DNA from: Archaeoglobi archaeon
Lineage (GTDB): Archaea > Halobacteriota > Archaeoglobi > Archaeoglobales > Archaeoglobaceae
Length of the DNA: 26,992 nt
Reading direction: 5' to 3'
NCBI GenBank assembly: GCA_004347865.1
Contig: QNUZ01000006.1
Span: forward strand, 1 to 26,992
Numbering within the stretch: position 1 is the stretch's first letter; every line of letters starts with the position of its first letter. Both the position numbers and the translations under genes were made by a program. Shown here piece by piece: positions 6,063-14,486 of the stretch. The notes under the pieces were generated by a model. It made no database searches. It saw nothing but the letters and a program-made list of their open reading frames with translations, and had not been told where the DNA came from.

Positions 6063-7194
6063 GGTTGCCAGAAAGGTTGAAGAACTCAGACCCTCGGGCA
6101 TAAGAAAATTTTTTGATCTGGTAATAGGAAGAGACGACGTTATAAGCCTCGGAGTTGGCGAGCCCGATTTTCCCGTTCCTTGGAGAATCAGAGAAGAGAT
6201 GATATACTCACTTGAGAAGGGCTACACATCCTATACTTCAAATTCTGGACTAATGGAGCTCAGAGAGGGCATAGCCGATTACTACCGCAGATTTTCTCTG
6301 GAAACTTCGCCAAACAGTATCGTAGTCACGACCGGAGCAAGTGAGGCAATTGATCTTGCGATAAGGGCAATAACAGATCCAGGAGACCGCGTTCTGCTCC
6401 CAGAACCGTGCTACGTCAGCTACAGACCTCTGGTGAACCTGTGCGGAGGCGAGATAATATCAATCCCAACGGTTCCGGACTTCAAGCTCACGGACGAGGC
6501 AATAAAAAGGTATGCAGATGAGAAAACAAAGGCCATAATTCTGAATTACCCAGCAAACCCGACAGGAGTCAGTTACACTAAAAAAGAACTGGAGGATCTG
6601 GCAGATGCAATAATAGAGCACGATCTTCTGGTGATTTCCGACGAGATATACGCAGAACTCACATACGACTTCAAACACGTTGCCATAGGCTCGCTGAACG
6701 GTATGGAGGACAGGGTAATAACGATAAACGGATTTTCAAAGGCCTTCTCAATGACGGGTTTAAGGGTCGGTTATATCATAGCTCCAGAAGATATTCTCAG
6801 CGGGATTCTGAAGATACACCAGTACTGCATGCTCTGTGCCCCGATTACCGCCCAGATAGGTGCGATAGAGGCTCTGAAGTGCCTCGAAGAGGTGGAAAAG
6901 GCAAAGGCGGAGTATCTTAGAAGGAGAAACTTTGTTTTCAAGAGGATTAGCGAATTTCTTGAAATTAAAAAGCCTGAAGGTACTTTTTACGCGTTTCCAA
7001 GTATCTCTTCGACAGGAATGGGGAGTGAAGAGTTTGCCGAGAAGCTTTTATTCGGTAAAAAGGTTGCGGTCGTTCCGGGTAATGCCTTTGGCGAGTGTGG
7101 AGAGGGCTATGTGAGACTTGCGTATGCGGTCAAGTTTGAAAAGCTTAAGGAGGCCCTAGATAGAATGGAGGAGTTTGTAAATGCCAAAGGTTAA
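6022..7194 (+). CDS. PLP-dependent aminotransferase, class I/II fold
   Basis: This fold type I aminotransferase has about 390 residues. Pyridoxal-phosphate contacts include TTGASEAI near 103, NYPANPTG at 175-182, SDEIYAE (D207, Y210) and the Schiff-base lysine K240 in GFSKAFSMTG. This is the aspartate/aromatic or branched-chain type of archaeal transaminase; the substrate cannot be read from the sequence. No ATG is available near the start. The TTG at 6022 is chosen because AGGGGTGA lies just upstream, but a TTG at 6046 behind GAGGAAGA is also possible. Either way the gene overlaps the Lrp/AsnC-like regulator, suggesting one transcript and regulation by it. Its end overlaps the MoaD-like gene by 14 bases. 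Confidence 0.88.
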   Translation: MQTRKTEDLRSSRRVARKVEELRPSGIRKFFDLVIGRDDVISLGVGEPDFPVPWRIREEMIYSLEKGYTSYTSNSGLMELREGIADYYRRFSLETSPNSIVVTTGASEAIDLAIRAITDPGDRVLLPEPCYVSYRPLVNLCGGEIISIPTVPDFKLTDEAIKRYADEKTKAIILNYPANPTGVSYTKKELEDLADAIIEHDLLVISDEIYAELTYDFKHVAIGSLNGMEDRVITINGFSKAFSMTGLRVGYIIAPEDILSGILKIHQYCMLCAPITAQIGAIEALKCLEEVEKAKAEYLRRRNFVFKRISEFLEIKKPEGTFYAFPSISSTGMGSEEFAEKLLFGKKVAVVPGNAFGECGEGYVRLAYAVKFEKLKEALDRMEEFVNAKG

Positions 7195-7441
7195 GCTTTT
7201 TGCCAAATTCAGGGAAATCGCAGGAGCAAGCGAGGTTGATGTTGAGGGTAAGAATTTGAGAGAGGTTCTTGAAAGCCTGTGCAATAAGTTTCCCAAGCTG
7301 AGGGAAACCTTTTTCGAGGGAGAAAGGCTCAGGGACTTTGTTCAGATCATGGTTAACGGAAAAAATGCGAGGGGCAACCTAGACTTTCAGGTATCCGAGG
7401 GAGATCTGGTGGCGATATTTCCCCCTGTGAGCGGAGGTTGA
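7181..7441 (+). CDS. MoaD/ThiS-family sulfur carrier or SAMP-like ubiquitin-fold protein
   Basis: The 86-residue protein has a beta-grasp pattern and ends in the diglycine VSGG, the mark of sulfur carriers and ubiquitin-like modifiers activated by an E1-like enzyme. FPPVSGG and VKLFAKFREIAG are typical of MoaD, which delivers sulfur to molybdopterin or the tungsten cofactor. In archaea some relatives also modify proteins or thiolate tRNA. The ATG at 7181 has GGAGGAG upstream and overlaps the aminotransferase stop by 14 bases. No MoaE or E1 gene lies nearby, so the partner pathway is unknown. The gene ends 17 bases before the convergent DUF1464 gene. Confidence 0.85.
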   Translation: MPKVKLFAKFREIAGASEVDVEGKNLREVLESLCNKFPKLRETFFEGERLRDFVQIMVNGKNARGNLDFQVSEGDLVAIFPPVSGG

Positions 7442-7458
7442 AGAATTTTAGCATAGAT

Positions 7459-8598
7459 CTACTCCATGTAGCATCCAAAAGTCTTTATGAGTCGATCCCT
7501 ATCGGCCACAGTCACGTGATCGAATATCGTCCCCCTGCTTTCCCTCAGCCCTAGGACATCTATAAGCCCCCTGTATTTTCCCCCTGCCAGTCCATTTGCT
7601 ATTACCGCAGCACCTTCTGCAGCTTGTTTGGCAACCTTCCCCAAATTTTGCAGTACTTCAATTCGGGACTCGAAATTCGTCAGATCGAATACAGATTCAA
7701 GTCTCCTTCGTATATCTTCAACGAAGAACGGCACTCTTGAAAATCTGCCGCTGAGATATATTGCATCGGGCCTCGTTGCGGGCAACATTGAGATTATTCC
7801 TTTAATCGCAGATTCGACCAGCAATTCGTAGCTCGCTGTTCCGGGTTTTATTATTTCCTCTATCGAAATTCTAAAAGGATCTGAGCCCGATAAATAGGCT
7901 GCACCACCCCTGAAAAGCAGCTCTTTCGAAAATTCCACTGTATTGGATATAGCGTACGCAAGCTCCCCATCGATGGAGCCCATACCCAAATATCCCGGAA
8001 AACCGGCGGTTCCCGCAACTGCATCAACTATTTTTCCTTCTTTGATTCCGATTGTCGAGGTATATGCAAACCCTATTTCTGACACCACAATATTAACCTC
8101 ACTATAATCGATTCCGTTAACTTCGGCATGTCTGACCACTGAAAGCGCCGCAGAGTAAACTTTGTCAGAGGTGCCCATGTCTATTTTGTTGATCTTCCTA
8201 TAGTTTGGCACGGTCGGTAGCTGGACAACGCCAGGCGTAAAGTATGTCTTATAGTTAAGTTCTGGGTCTTCCTTAATCAGCCTGAGCAGTTTCCTTAGAC
8301 CGATTATTCTTAGCCCCCTCTTAACGTCGTTTTCTGTAATAAAGGTTGCAAGAGCTATTTCTTCAGCTGAAGCATCTCTTGCTAGCTTTAGTGGAATCCC
8401 ATAACCGCTAGAAACGACAATAGCATCGACATGGTACCTTCTATCGATCTCTTTCAGCCGATCTACGACCAACTTAGGGTTTTTGACCATCTCTTCCCTT
8501 GGAATGGCCTCGTCGACAAAAACATCTCTCGTCTTGTCATCGAAACCGAATATATCGTAGCTCTTTGTACCGCTATCTGTTCCAACGGCTCTAACCAA
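7459..8598 (-). CDS. DUF1464 family protein, acyl-kinase-like (ASKHA fold)
   Basis: This 379-residue protein resembles archaeal DUF1464, a group described as butyrate-kinase-like. GTDSGTKSYDIFGFDD near the start fits the first phosphate loop of the acetate/sugar kinase-Hsp70-actin fold. GYLGMGSIDGELAYAI near 210 and AAEGAAVIANGLAGG near 345 fit later nucleotide-binding elements. No product has been shown for the family as far as I know. The TTG at 8596-8598 is the likely start, behind GAGGTGATGGAG, and overlaps the preceding gene's stop by eight bases. The tight pairing with an RFAP-synthase-like protein suggests a common pathway, perhaps phosphorylation of a small carboxylate or cofactor precursor; that part is inference. 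Confidence 0.72.
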   Translation of the reverse strand: MVRAVGTDSGTKSYDIFGFDDKTRDVFVDEAIPREEMVKNPKLVVDRLKEIDRRYHVDAIVVSSGYGIPLKLARDASAEEIALATFITENDVKRGLRIIGLRKLLRLIKEDPELNYKTYFTPGVVQLPTVPNYRKINKIDMGTSDKVYSAALSVVRHAEVNGIDYSEVNIVVSEIGFAYTSTIGIKEGKIVDAVAGTAGFPGYLGMGSIDGELAYAISNTVEFSKELLFRGGAAYLSGSDPFRISIEEIIKPGTASYELLVESAIKGIISMLPATRPDAIYLSGRFSRVPFFVEDIRRRLESVFDLTNFESRIEVLQNLGKVAKQAAEGAAVIANGLAGGKYRGLIDVLGLRESRGTIFDHVTVADRDRLIKTFGCYME

Positions 8599-9547
8599 GC
8601 TCCATCACCTCTAATCCGCTGTTCTCCCCTCTCGTCACGAATACGTCTCCTCCACCGCTCTTTCTCAAAAAGTTCCGTAGCTCCTCGGCTACCTTGTTGG
8701 CCCTATCTTCCGAATCCGTTATTCCGTAAAACGCAGGACCCCAGGATGACTGGCATGCGCTGTATGTGTATTTCAGCATCAATTCAACACCCTTTTCGAC
8801 GACCAAATCACAGTACCTCCCGCCCTGGTATCCCTTCCAAACCAATCCCAGCCTTTTATTAAACTCCGTTATGGCTTCTCCAAACGAAACCAAGTCTTTT
8901 TCGATGAAGGACGGTATAATCTTCATTAAAACCAGTTTGGACAAGTAAGAGGCCTCTTCACTGCTCATGGATACCTCCTGCAGAATTCTGTCCTCTTTAT
9001 CGATGCGCAGCTCCATAATCCTTTTCCGTGGCGCTTCAGGTACTGCAACCACAAATAGCCAGTCATCCGGTATTTCCCCTCTGAAGATCAGCGGAGGTAC
9101 GTGCTTTTCCACAAAACCCTTCTTAAATCCTCCTTCCACAATGAAACCACCAGATTTGCATGAATAAAGTCCTAGGGCCGTAACTAGCCCCCTTCTGATA
9201 ATTTTGGCAACATCCTCGATTTTCCACTTTAAGTCGTACAAACGTGCGAAACCCATTCCGATTGAGAGTCCCAGTGTTGTCACATACCCCAAACCAGTAT
9301 ATTCGGGAAAAAGCTCTCTAACAACGACCCTAATACCTTTGACACCGCAGTAATCCGCTATAATTCTGGCAAATCGTTCTGCAAACGAATCGTTGGTTTC
9401 AAACCTGCTGGACTCCTCAACATCGACAACAACCCTTGGATAACCAATTGTAAAGCCCACTGTGCCGTACAATCTGCCCAGATCACCATTAAGATCCATG
9501 TTGCCTGCATGCAAATGCGCCGGAGCAACCACTCTCACACCCCTCAT
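8591..9547 (-). CDS. Beta-ribofuranosylaminobenzene 5'-phosphate synthase-like GHMP-fold protein
   Basis: The 318-residue protein resembles the archaeal GHMP-fold group that includes beta-RFAP synthase, which joins p-aminobenzoate or 4-hydroxybenzoate to PRPP in methanopterin synthesis. The N-terminal APAHLHAGNMDLNGDLGRLYG and the glycine-rich TGLGYVTTLGLSIGMG near 105-120 match the family's pattern rather than the GLGSSA loop of true kinases. The later QSSWGPAFYGI stretch is also family-like. The N-terminal motif differs from what I remember of proven RFAP synthases (SLIDLNG...), so this may be a paralog. The ATG at 9545-9547 starts a two-gene unit with the DUF1464 gene. Confidence 0.68.
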   Translation of the reverse strand: MRGVRVVAPAHLHAGNMDLNGDLGRLYGTVGFTIGYPRVVVDVEESSRFETNDSFAERFARIIADYCGVKGIRVVVRELFPEYTGLGYVTTLGLSIGMGFARLYDLKWKIEDVAKIIRRGLVTALGLYSCKSGGFIVEGGFKKGFVEKHVPPLIFRGEIPDDWLFVVAVPEAPRKRIMELRIDKEDRILQEVSMSSEEASYLSKLVLMKIIPSFIEKDLVSFGEAITEFNKRLGLVWKGYQGGRYCDLVVEKGVELMLKYTYSACQSSWGPAFYGITDSEDRANKVAEELRNFLRKSGGGDVFVTRGENSGLEVMELG

Positions 9548-9622
9548 AATATCCTGCAGCCAAACAGGAGTCTAAAGCTTTTAGTTTAAGTTTTGGTTAA
9601 ACAGCAAAAGTATAGAAATTTC
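9548..9622. other. Short gap between two minus-strand units
   Basis: This 75-base gap separates the helix-turn-helix gene end from the RFAP-synthase-like start. On the minus strand an AT-rich run (CTTAAACTAAAAGCTTTAGA, about 9573-9592) is placed to hold the TATA element for the downstream pair, 25-45 bases before the ATG at 9547. No clear terminator hairpin is seen. Confidence 0.35.
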
Positions 9623-10123
9623 TCAGGAAATAATCCTGTCAAGCGCTTCCCTTATCCCTTCAATCCTGTTCCTCAGCCCCTCAAACTCCTGCTTCAATTT
9701 CTTAACCTCTTCGATCTTCTTTTTCAGTGCATCATTCTCCACCCTCAAACCTCCGATTTCCTCCTTCAGCTTCTTCACTTCCTCCAGATCTTTAAAGCTC
9801 AGAATTTCGTTTAGTCTCCCATTTTTCATAAGTTCATAAGTTTCCCTGACGATCTGTCCAGCCTTTGTTTCACCCTTCAGGTGCTTTCTAACCGTCTGTT
9901 CGGTTCTTCCAAGTTCCTCGGCGATTTCCGAAACGCTCATTCTTGCCTTTTCTCTGGCAATGGCTCCGGCTGCCACGGCCAGACTGTCCACCCAGGTTAG
10001 CCTTTCTGAAGAATTTCTTATCATTTCCAGGACTTCAGGTCGGAAAAGCGTTGCAAAAAGCAGATAGCTCTCAAGTTTGTGAATTTCCTCCCTGCTAACC
10101 GGACTAAAGGGTATTTCCTCCAT
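9623..10123 (-). CDS. Helix-turn-helix protein with C-terminal coiled coil
   Basis: The 166-residue protein has a helical N-terminal domain and a helix-turn-helix at about 62-86 (MSVSEIAEELGRTEQTVRKHL). A long heptad-rich coiled coil spans about 112-164 with leucine, valine and isoleucine at core positions. It is probably a dimeric DNA-binding regulator. The ATG at 10121-10123 lies five bases after GAGGTG, a site that overlaps the stop of the preceding KaiC-type ATPase gene, so the two are probably made together. The N-terminal half resembles small archaeal regulators beside RecA-like ATPases, but I cannot name a characterised homologue. A transcription factor that signals through the ATPase is a reasonable inference. 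Confidence 0.7.
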   Translation of the reverse strand: MEEIPFSPVSREEIHKLESYLLFATLFRPEVLEMIRNSSERLTWVDSLAVAAGAIAREKARMSVSEIAEELGRTEQTVRKHLKGETKAGQIVRETYELMKNGRLNEILSFKDLEEVKKLKEEIGGLRVENDALKKKIEEVKKLKQEFEGLRNRIEGIREALDRIIS

Positions 10124-10127
10124 ACCA

Positions 10128-10850
10128 TCACCTCAGCTTCAGGATCCTGTCGGGGTAAACAACAATTCCCTTCGAGGTTATTTCGAAAAGATGCCTTTTC
10201 ATTGAATGGCTGGTGCCCCTCATCTTCCATATCACAATCGATCTCTTCAGCTCCCCCTCTATTTCATCCATATCGAGCCTTATTATGCCATCAACTCCAT
10301 GCTCGACGCCGGGACCGCCAAAACCCCTTTCTCCAACGCTTATCTGGCTGACAAATATTGCGGTGCACCCCATTCCGGCCAGAAATCTTTTTAGCTGCAG
10401 TATTATGCTTCTGGCAATCGCAGGCTTGTTGATGTATAGCGTTGTGACCGAGTCGATGACGACCCTCTTCGCATTTAGATCCCTTATCGCGGTCTTGAGA
10501 ACATCCATCAGCTCCCTGATATCGCCGAGATCCTGAACGATGTACTTTTCATATTCCCTTGACTTTCCGATTCCCGCCGTGAAGGCATCTATCAGGGCGA
10601 ACTTCCCCTCCTCTTCAAAGACCTTGACATTCCAGCCAAAAGCTGCCATGTTTTGCCGGATCTGAACAGGATGCTCCTCAAGGGCCACATATATCCCCGG
10701 TTCACCGCCCTGCAACCCCGCCCAGAGGAACTGCTGTCCGAAGATTGTTTTTCCAGTTCCGGGCCCTCCGCTGAGGAGAACGACGTTTCTCTCCGGAATG
10801 CCGCCGTTTAGTATCTCGTCCATTCCGGGAATTCCCGTTTTAACCCTCAT
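10128..10850 (-). CDS. KaiC/RadA-like RecA-superfamily ATPase
   Basis: This protein of about 240 residues is a single KaiC-type domain. It shows Walker A GGPGTGKT at 28-35, the catalytic glutamate pair in ALEEHP (E58, E59), Walker B RVVIDSVTTLY at 129-139, and a C-terminal sensor region ending in HLFEITSKGIVVYP. Archaea have many such ATPases in signalling, motility and regulation, and the role of this one is unknown. The ATG at 10848-10850 is preferred; a TTG codon directly before it is in frame but less likely. It is followed, with a ribosome-binding site in its stop region, by the helix-turn-helix/coiled-coil gene. Confidence 0.85.
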   Translation of the reverse strand: MRVKTGIPGMDEILNGGIPERNVVLLSGGPGTGKTIFGQQFLWAGLQGGEPGIYVALEEHPVQIRQNMAAFGWNVKVFEEEGKFALIDAFTAGIGKSREYEKYIVQDLGDIRELMDVLKTAIRDLNAKRVVIDSVTTLYINKPAIARSIILQLKRFLAGMGCTAIFVSQISVGERGFGGPGVEHGVDGIIRLDMDEIEGELKRSIVIWKMRGTSHSMKRHLFEITSKGIVVYPDRILKLR

Positions 10851-10966
10851 CAATAACTCTTAGGCCTCTTTTGATATTTCTATTTTTCCAATTCTAAATC
10901 ACTCTCAAAAATCGGCTGAAGTTTGTGAAGGATATCTTTTTCTGCAATCCTGCATAGATCTCTTGA

Positions 10967-13561
10967 ATGATCATTTACGGCAGACCCTACAGCGACTCCG
11001 AAATACTTTCAGTAATGCATCCCCTGCTGAGGGAGTGGTTTCTATCTAATTTTTCCACCTTTACACCGCCTCAGAGGTTTGCAATCGTCGAATCGCATTT
11101 GGGGCGGAATATCCTGATCACATCCCCGACCGGAAGCGGAAAAACTCTCGCAGCCTTCATTTCCTCACTGAGCATGCTGCTCAATGAGGCCGAGATGGGA
11201 AAGCTCGGCGATGACGTCCGCGTCGTCTACGTTTCACCGCTGAAAGCGCTGAACAACGATATAAGGAAAAATCTTGAAGAGCCGCTGAGGGGAATTTACG
11301 AGCTTGCGGAGAAGAAGGGAATCGAGCTGCAGCAGATCAGAGTTGCGGTCAGGACCGGAGACACGGATGCTGCTGAGAGGCAGAAGCAGATGAAGAAACC
11401 CCCTCACATCCTGATAACAACTCCGGAAACGCTCGCAATCACCCTCTGCAGTCCAAAGTTTTCCAAAGCCCTTAGAAATGTCAGATTCCTTATAGTCGAC
11501 GAGATCCATGCAATGGCAGAAAACAAGCGGGGAGTCCATCTTTCGCTTTCAATGGAGAGGTTGCAGAGGATCCAGCTGGGAAAAATGGTCAGAATAGGTC
11601 TTTCTGCGACAATAGCCCCGCTTGAAGAAGTTGCAAGATTCCTCGTTGGATACGAATACGGTGCAGAAAGGGACTGCGTTGTTGCGGATGTCAGCTACGA
11701 GAAAAAGACGGATATAAAGGTCATATCCCCACTCAGCGATTTCTTCAACCTCTCCGCCGAGGAAATCAATGAAAGGCTTTACGACACAATTGCGGAGCTC
11801 GTGAGGAATTCAAAGACGACGCTGATCTTTACCAACACCAGAAGCGCAACCGAGAGGGTGGTCTATCACCTCAAGAAAAGGCTCAAGGATGAGCCGATAA
11901 GAGCCCACCACAGCTCCCTTTCGAAGGAGGTGAGGCTTGAAGTCGAGAACGAGCTTAAGGAGGGGAAGCTGAAGTGCGTGGTTTCTTCAACAAGCCTAGA
12001 ACTCGGAATAGATATAGGCTACATAGATCTCGTGATTCTCCTCGGTTCCCCCAAGAGCATCAACAGGGCTCTGCAGAGAATCGGGAGAAGCGGTCACAGA
12101 CTTCACGAGATTTCGGTCGGCAGGATCATAGTTCTGGATCCCGACGATCTCGTTGAATGCACGGTTCTTGCCAAAGAGGCACTGGAGCGGAATCTGGACA
12201 GGATAAAGATTCCGGAGAACTGCCTCGACGTTCTCTGCCAGCATGTTGTCGGGATGGCAATAGAGAAGAAGTGGACGGTCGATGAAGCCCTAGCTCTGAT
12301 CAGAAATGCATATCCCTACAGAAACTTGAGCAGGGAGGATTTCATATCCGTTCTCAGGTATCTCTCCGGTCAGTTCTCAGAACTTGAGAGAAAGAACGTT
12401 TATGCGAAGATCTGGTTCGATGAAAGGGAGGGCGTTTTCGGCAGAAGGGGAAGGATGGCCAGGCCGATATACTATCTGAACATCGGTACAATTCCCGACG
12501 AGGTTGCGATTGGCGTGATCACCAAGGAGGGGAAGATGGTCGGGAAGGTTGAGGAGGAGTTTGCGGAAAGGCTTGTTGCTGGAGACATCTTTGTTCTGGC
12601 AGGAAAAACCTTCAGGTATCTGAAATCGAAGGGCATGAACATCATCGTTGAAGAGGTCGAAGGAGAGAAGCCCACTGTGCCCAGCTGGTTCAGCGAACAG
12701 CTGCCGCTCAGCTACGATCTGGCCCTGAGGATTCAGAAGTTCAGGGGAGAAATGGAAAAAAGGCTCGATTCGGCGGTTGAGTGGCTCATGAAGAACTACA
12801 ACCTTGACGAAAAATCCGCAAATGCCATTTACAGGTTTTTTGTTGAACAGAAACTGTTCAGCGAAATCCCAACGGACAGGAAGCTCGTGATTGAGAAGTT
12901 CGAAGGGGAAAAGAATTACTACTTCTTCCACACCCTGATCGGCAGAAGGGCAAACAGCGCAATTTCCAGGGTTTTTGCTTACAGGGTCGGGCTGATGAAG
13001 GACTGCAACGTTCAGATGGTCGTGAACGACAACGGATTCGCCCTAATCCTGCCGAGATACAAGTTTCTGAACGACACCGAAATAGAGTCCCTGTTCATAA
13101 TTCCGAACTTTGAGGATCATCTGATCCGCTCACTCGACCACACGGAGCTCCTGAGAAGGCGCTTCAGGCACGTTGCCGTGAGGAGCTTCATGATACTGAG
13201 GAATTACCTTGGAAGGGAGAAGAGCGTTTGGAGGCAGCAGCTCAATGCAGATGCAATTCTAAGCTTTTTAAAACGCTACTATCCTGATTTTCCCGTGCTT
13301 AAGGAAACATACCGTGAGATCATGGAGGACTCGATGGACATCAGAAACGCCCTGGATTTCCTGTCCAGGGTTGGAAAGGAGATCGAGATCAGGATCGTGA
13401 GAACCCCCTATCCGAGCCCGTTTGCATTCAACCTCTTCGTGCTTGGAGAGGAGGACGTGGTCCTGATGGAGGACAGAAGGAAGGTGCTGAAGGAACTGCA
13501 CGAAAAGGTAATGAGCGTGATAGGATGTGGAGGAAGCTCAGGCTCTACCTTGATTTCGTGA
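10967..13561 (+). CDS. lhr: Lhr-type superfamily 2 DNA helicase
   Basis: The 864-residue protein matches archaeal Lhr, a large SF2 helicase linked to DNA repair and replication stress. Motifs in order are the Q-like TPPQRFAI near 34, Walker A SPTGSGKT at 53-60, DEIH at 178-181, SAT at 213-215, and motif VI QRIGRSGH at 370-377. A long C-terminal part follows, with the winged-helix and beta-rich domains typical of Lhr. The length agrees with archaeal Lhr cores of 850-950. The ATG at 10967 is the only good start, but no clear ribosome-binding site precedes it. The last 37 bases overlap the start of the UbiA gene in another frame, so the two are probably cotranscribed although their functions look unrelated. 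Confidence 0.92.
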   Translation: MIIYGRPYSDSEILSVMHPLLREWFLSNFSTFTPPQRFAIVESHLGRNILITSPTGSGKTLAAFISSLSMLLNEAEMGKLGDDVRVVYVSPLKALNNDIRKNLEEPLRGIYELAEKKGIELQQIRVAVRTGDTDAAERQKQMKKPPHILITTPETLAITLCSPKFSKALRNVRFLIVDEIHAMAENKRGVHLSLSMERLQRIQLGKMVRIGLSATIAPLEEVARFLVGYEYGAERDCVVADVSYEKKTDIKVISPLSDFFNLSAEEINERLYDTIAELVRNSKTTLIFTNTRSATERVVYHLKKRLKDEPIRAHHSSLSKEVRLEVENELKEGKLKCVVSSTSLELGIDIGYIDLVILLGSPKSINRALQRIGRSGHRLHEISVGRIIVLDPDDLVECTVLAKEALERNLDRIKIPENCLDVLCQHVVGMAIEKKWTVDEALALIRNAYPYRNLSREDFISVLRYLSGQFSELERKNVYAKIWFDEREGVFGRRGRMARPIYYLNIGTIPDEVAIGVITKEGKMVGKVEEEFAERLVAGDIFVLAGKTFRYLKSKGMNIIVEEVEGEKPTVPSWFSEQLPLSYDLALRIQKFRGEMEKRLDSAVEWLMKNYNLDEKSANAIYRFFVEQKLFSEIPTDRKLVIEKFEGEKNYYFFHTLIGRRANSAISRVFAYRVGLMKDCNVQMVVNDNGFALILPRYKFLNDTEIESLFIIPNFEDHLIRSLDHTELLRRRFRHVAVRSFMILRNYLGREKSVWRQQLNADAILSFLKRYYPDFPVLKETYREIMEDSMDIRNALDFLSRVGKEIEIRIVRTPYPSPFAFNLFVLGEEDVVLMEDRRKVLKELHEKVMSVIGCGGSSGSTLIS

Positions 13562-14385
13562 AGATAGAGCACACGCTATTTGCGCTTCCGATAGCCTACG
13601 CCGGGGCAATTCTGGCCGGAGAAATAACGCCGAGGGTTGCATTCCTTATATTAACGGCATTTACGGGTCTCAGGACTTTTGCAATGGCATGCAACAGAAT
13701 AATAGACCGGGAAATAGATGCGAGAAATCCAAGGACGGCGAGGAGGCATTTGCCCGCGGGACTAATAACGCTGAAAGAGGCCTACGGAATAGCGCTTTTC
13801 GGGCTGCTGATATATTTCATTTCTGCATTCCTGATAAACAGAACCGCATTCCTGCTCTCTCCGATTCCCGCTGCCGTTTCCTACGTTTACCCGTATCTCA
13901 AGAGGTTCACATGCCTCTCGCATTACTTCCTCGGCCTGAGCGTGGCCTTTGCCCTGCTCGGGGGCTGGATTGCGGTGATGGACAGCATAATGATCCCCTG
14001 GAAGGTTATCCTGTTCGCGCTCGCCCTTCTCTTCTGGGAGGCCGGTTTTGACATGATTTACGCGCTGCAGGACGCCGAATTTGACAGAATGGAGGGGTTG
14101 CATTCTGTCGGAGGACACTTTGGCGTTGAATTCGCAAGAATGCTCTCAAGGCTGAACCACGCTGCATTCTTCATCCTTCTTGCAGTTGCCTTCTGGGGAG
14201 ACCAGATAGTGATGCTCGCATATCCTTTTGTCGCAGCTATTCTATTCTCGGAGCATTACGTAATCCGGAAGGGACATGACGAGGGGAGGATACAGATGTC
14301 CTTCTTTTACCTGAATGCCCTTCTCAGCGCATTCGTTTTCATTTCAATCTTCGCCCAATTTCTGCTGAATTCTGGAATTTTTTAG
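13525..14385 (+). CDS. UbiA-family prenyltransferase (menaquinone-type, MqnP/UbiA-like)
   Basis: The 286-residue membrane protein has the two aspartate-rich motifs of UbiA prenyltransferases: NRIIDREIDARNPR (N57, D61, D65) and DMIYALQDAEFD (D176, D183, D187). Between and after them are about eight or nine hydrophobic segments. These enzymes transfer a prenyl chain to an aromatic acceptor in the membrane. In archaea with menaquinone this type is expected to act on a 4-hydroxybenzoate or naphthoate intermediate, but other UbiA members make lipids or haem, so the substrate is inferred. The ATG at 13525 lies inside the Lhr coding end. The gene ends with a T-run in its last codons (ATT TTT TAG), which may aid termination. 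Confidence 0.88.
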   Translation: MWRKLRLYLDFVKIEHTLFALPIAYAGAILAGEITPRVAFLILTAFTGLRTFAMACNRIIDREIDARNPRTARRHLPAGLITLKEAYGIALFGLLIYFISAFLINRTAFLLSPIPAAVSYVYPYLKRFTCLSHYFLGLSVAFALLGGWIAVMDSIMIPWKVILFALALLFWEAGFDMIYALQDAEFDRMEGLHSVGGHFGVEFARMLSRLNHAAFFILLAVAFWGDQIVMLAYPFVAAILFSEHYVIRKGHDEGRIQMSFFYLNALLSAFVFISIFAQFLLNSGIF

Positions 14386-14402
14386 AAAATCGTGGTTGGA
14401 AA

Positions 14403-14414
14403 GGTCCTAGGACC
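14403..14414. repeat. Perfect 12-base palindrome GGTCCTAGGACC
   Basis: This self-complementary sequence lies 18 bases after the UbiA stop and 73 bases before tRNA-Pro(GGG). It could be a protein-binding site or a short hairpin marking the end of the transcript. No second copy is seen in the neighbouring gap, and the function is unknown. Confidence 0.5.
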
Positions 14415-14457
14415 GCTGGCACTCAAGCAAGAAATTCACTTTTCTGGACTAAAAAAG

Positions 14458-14466
14458 CTTTTATTA
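14458..14466 (+). promoter_or_regulatory. TATA-like box of tRNA-Pro(GGG)
   Basis: CTTTTATTA lies with its centre about 25 bases before the first base of the tRNA. That is the spacing expected between an archaeal TATA element and the transcription start, so the tRNA probably has its own promoter. The assignment rests on position and composition. Confidence 0.6.
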
Positions 14467-14486
14467 ACTGCAGCCCTCTCTCACTA

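Noticed and set aside
8967..9167. Small plus-strand frames inside the RFAP-synthase-like gene
   Set aside because: Short, no ribosome-binding site, no recognisable pattern; shadows of the real gene.
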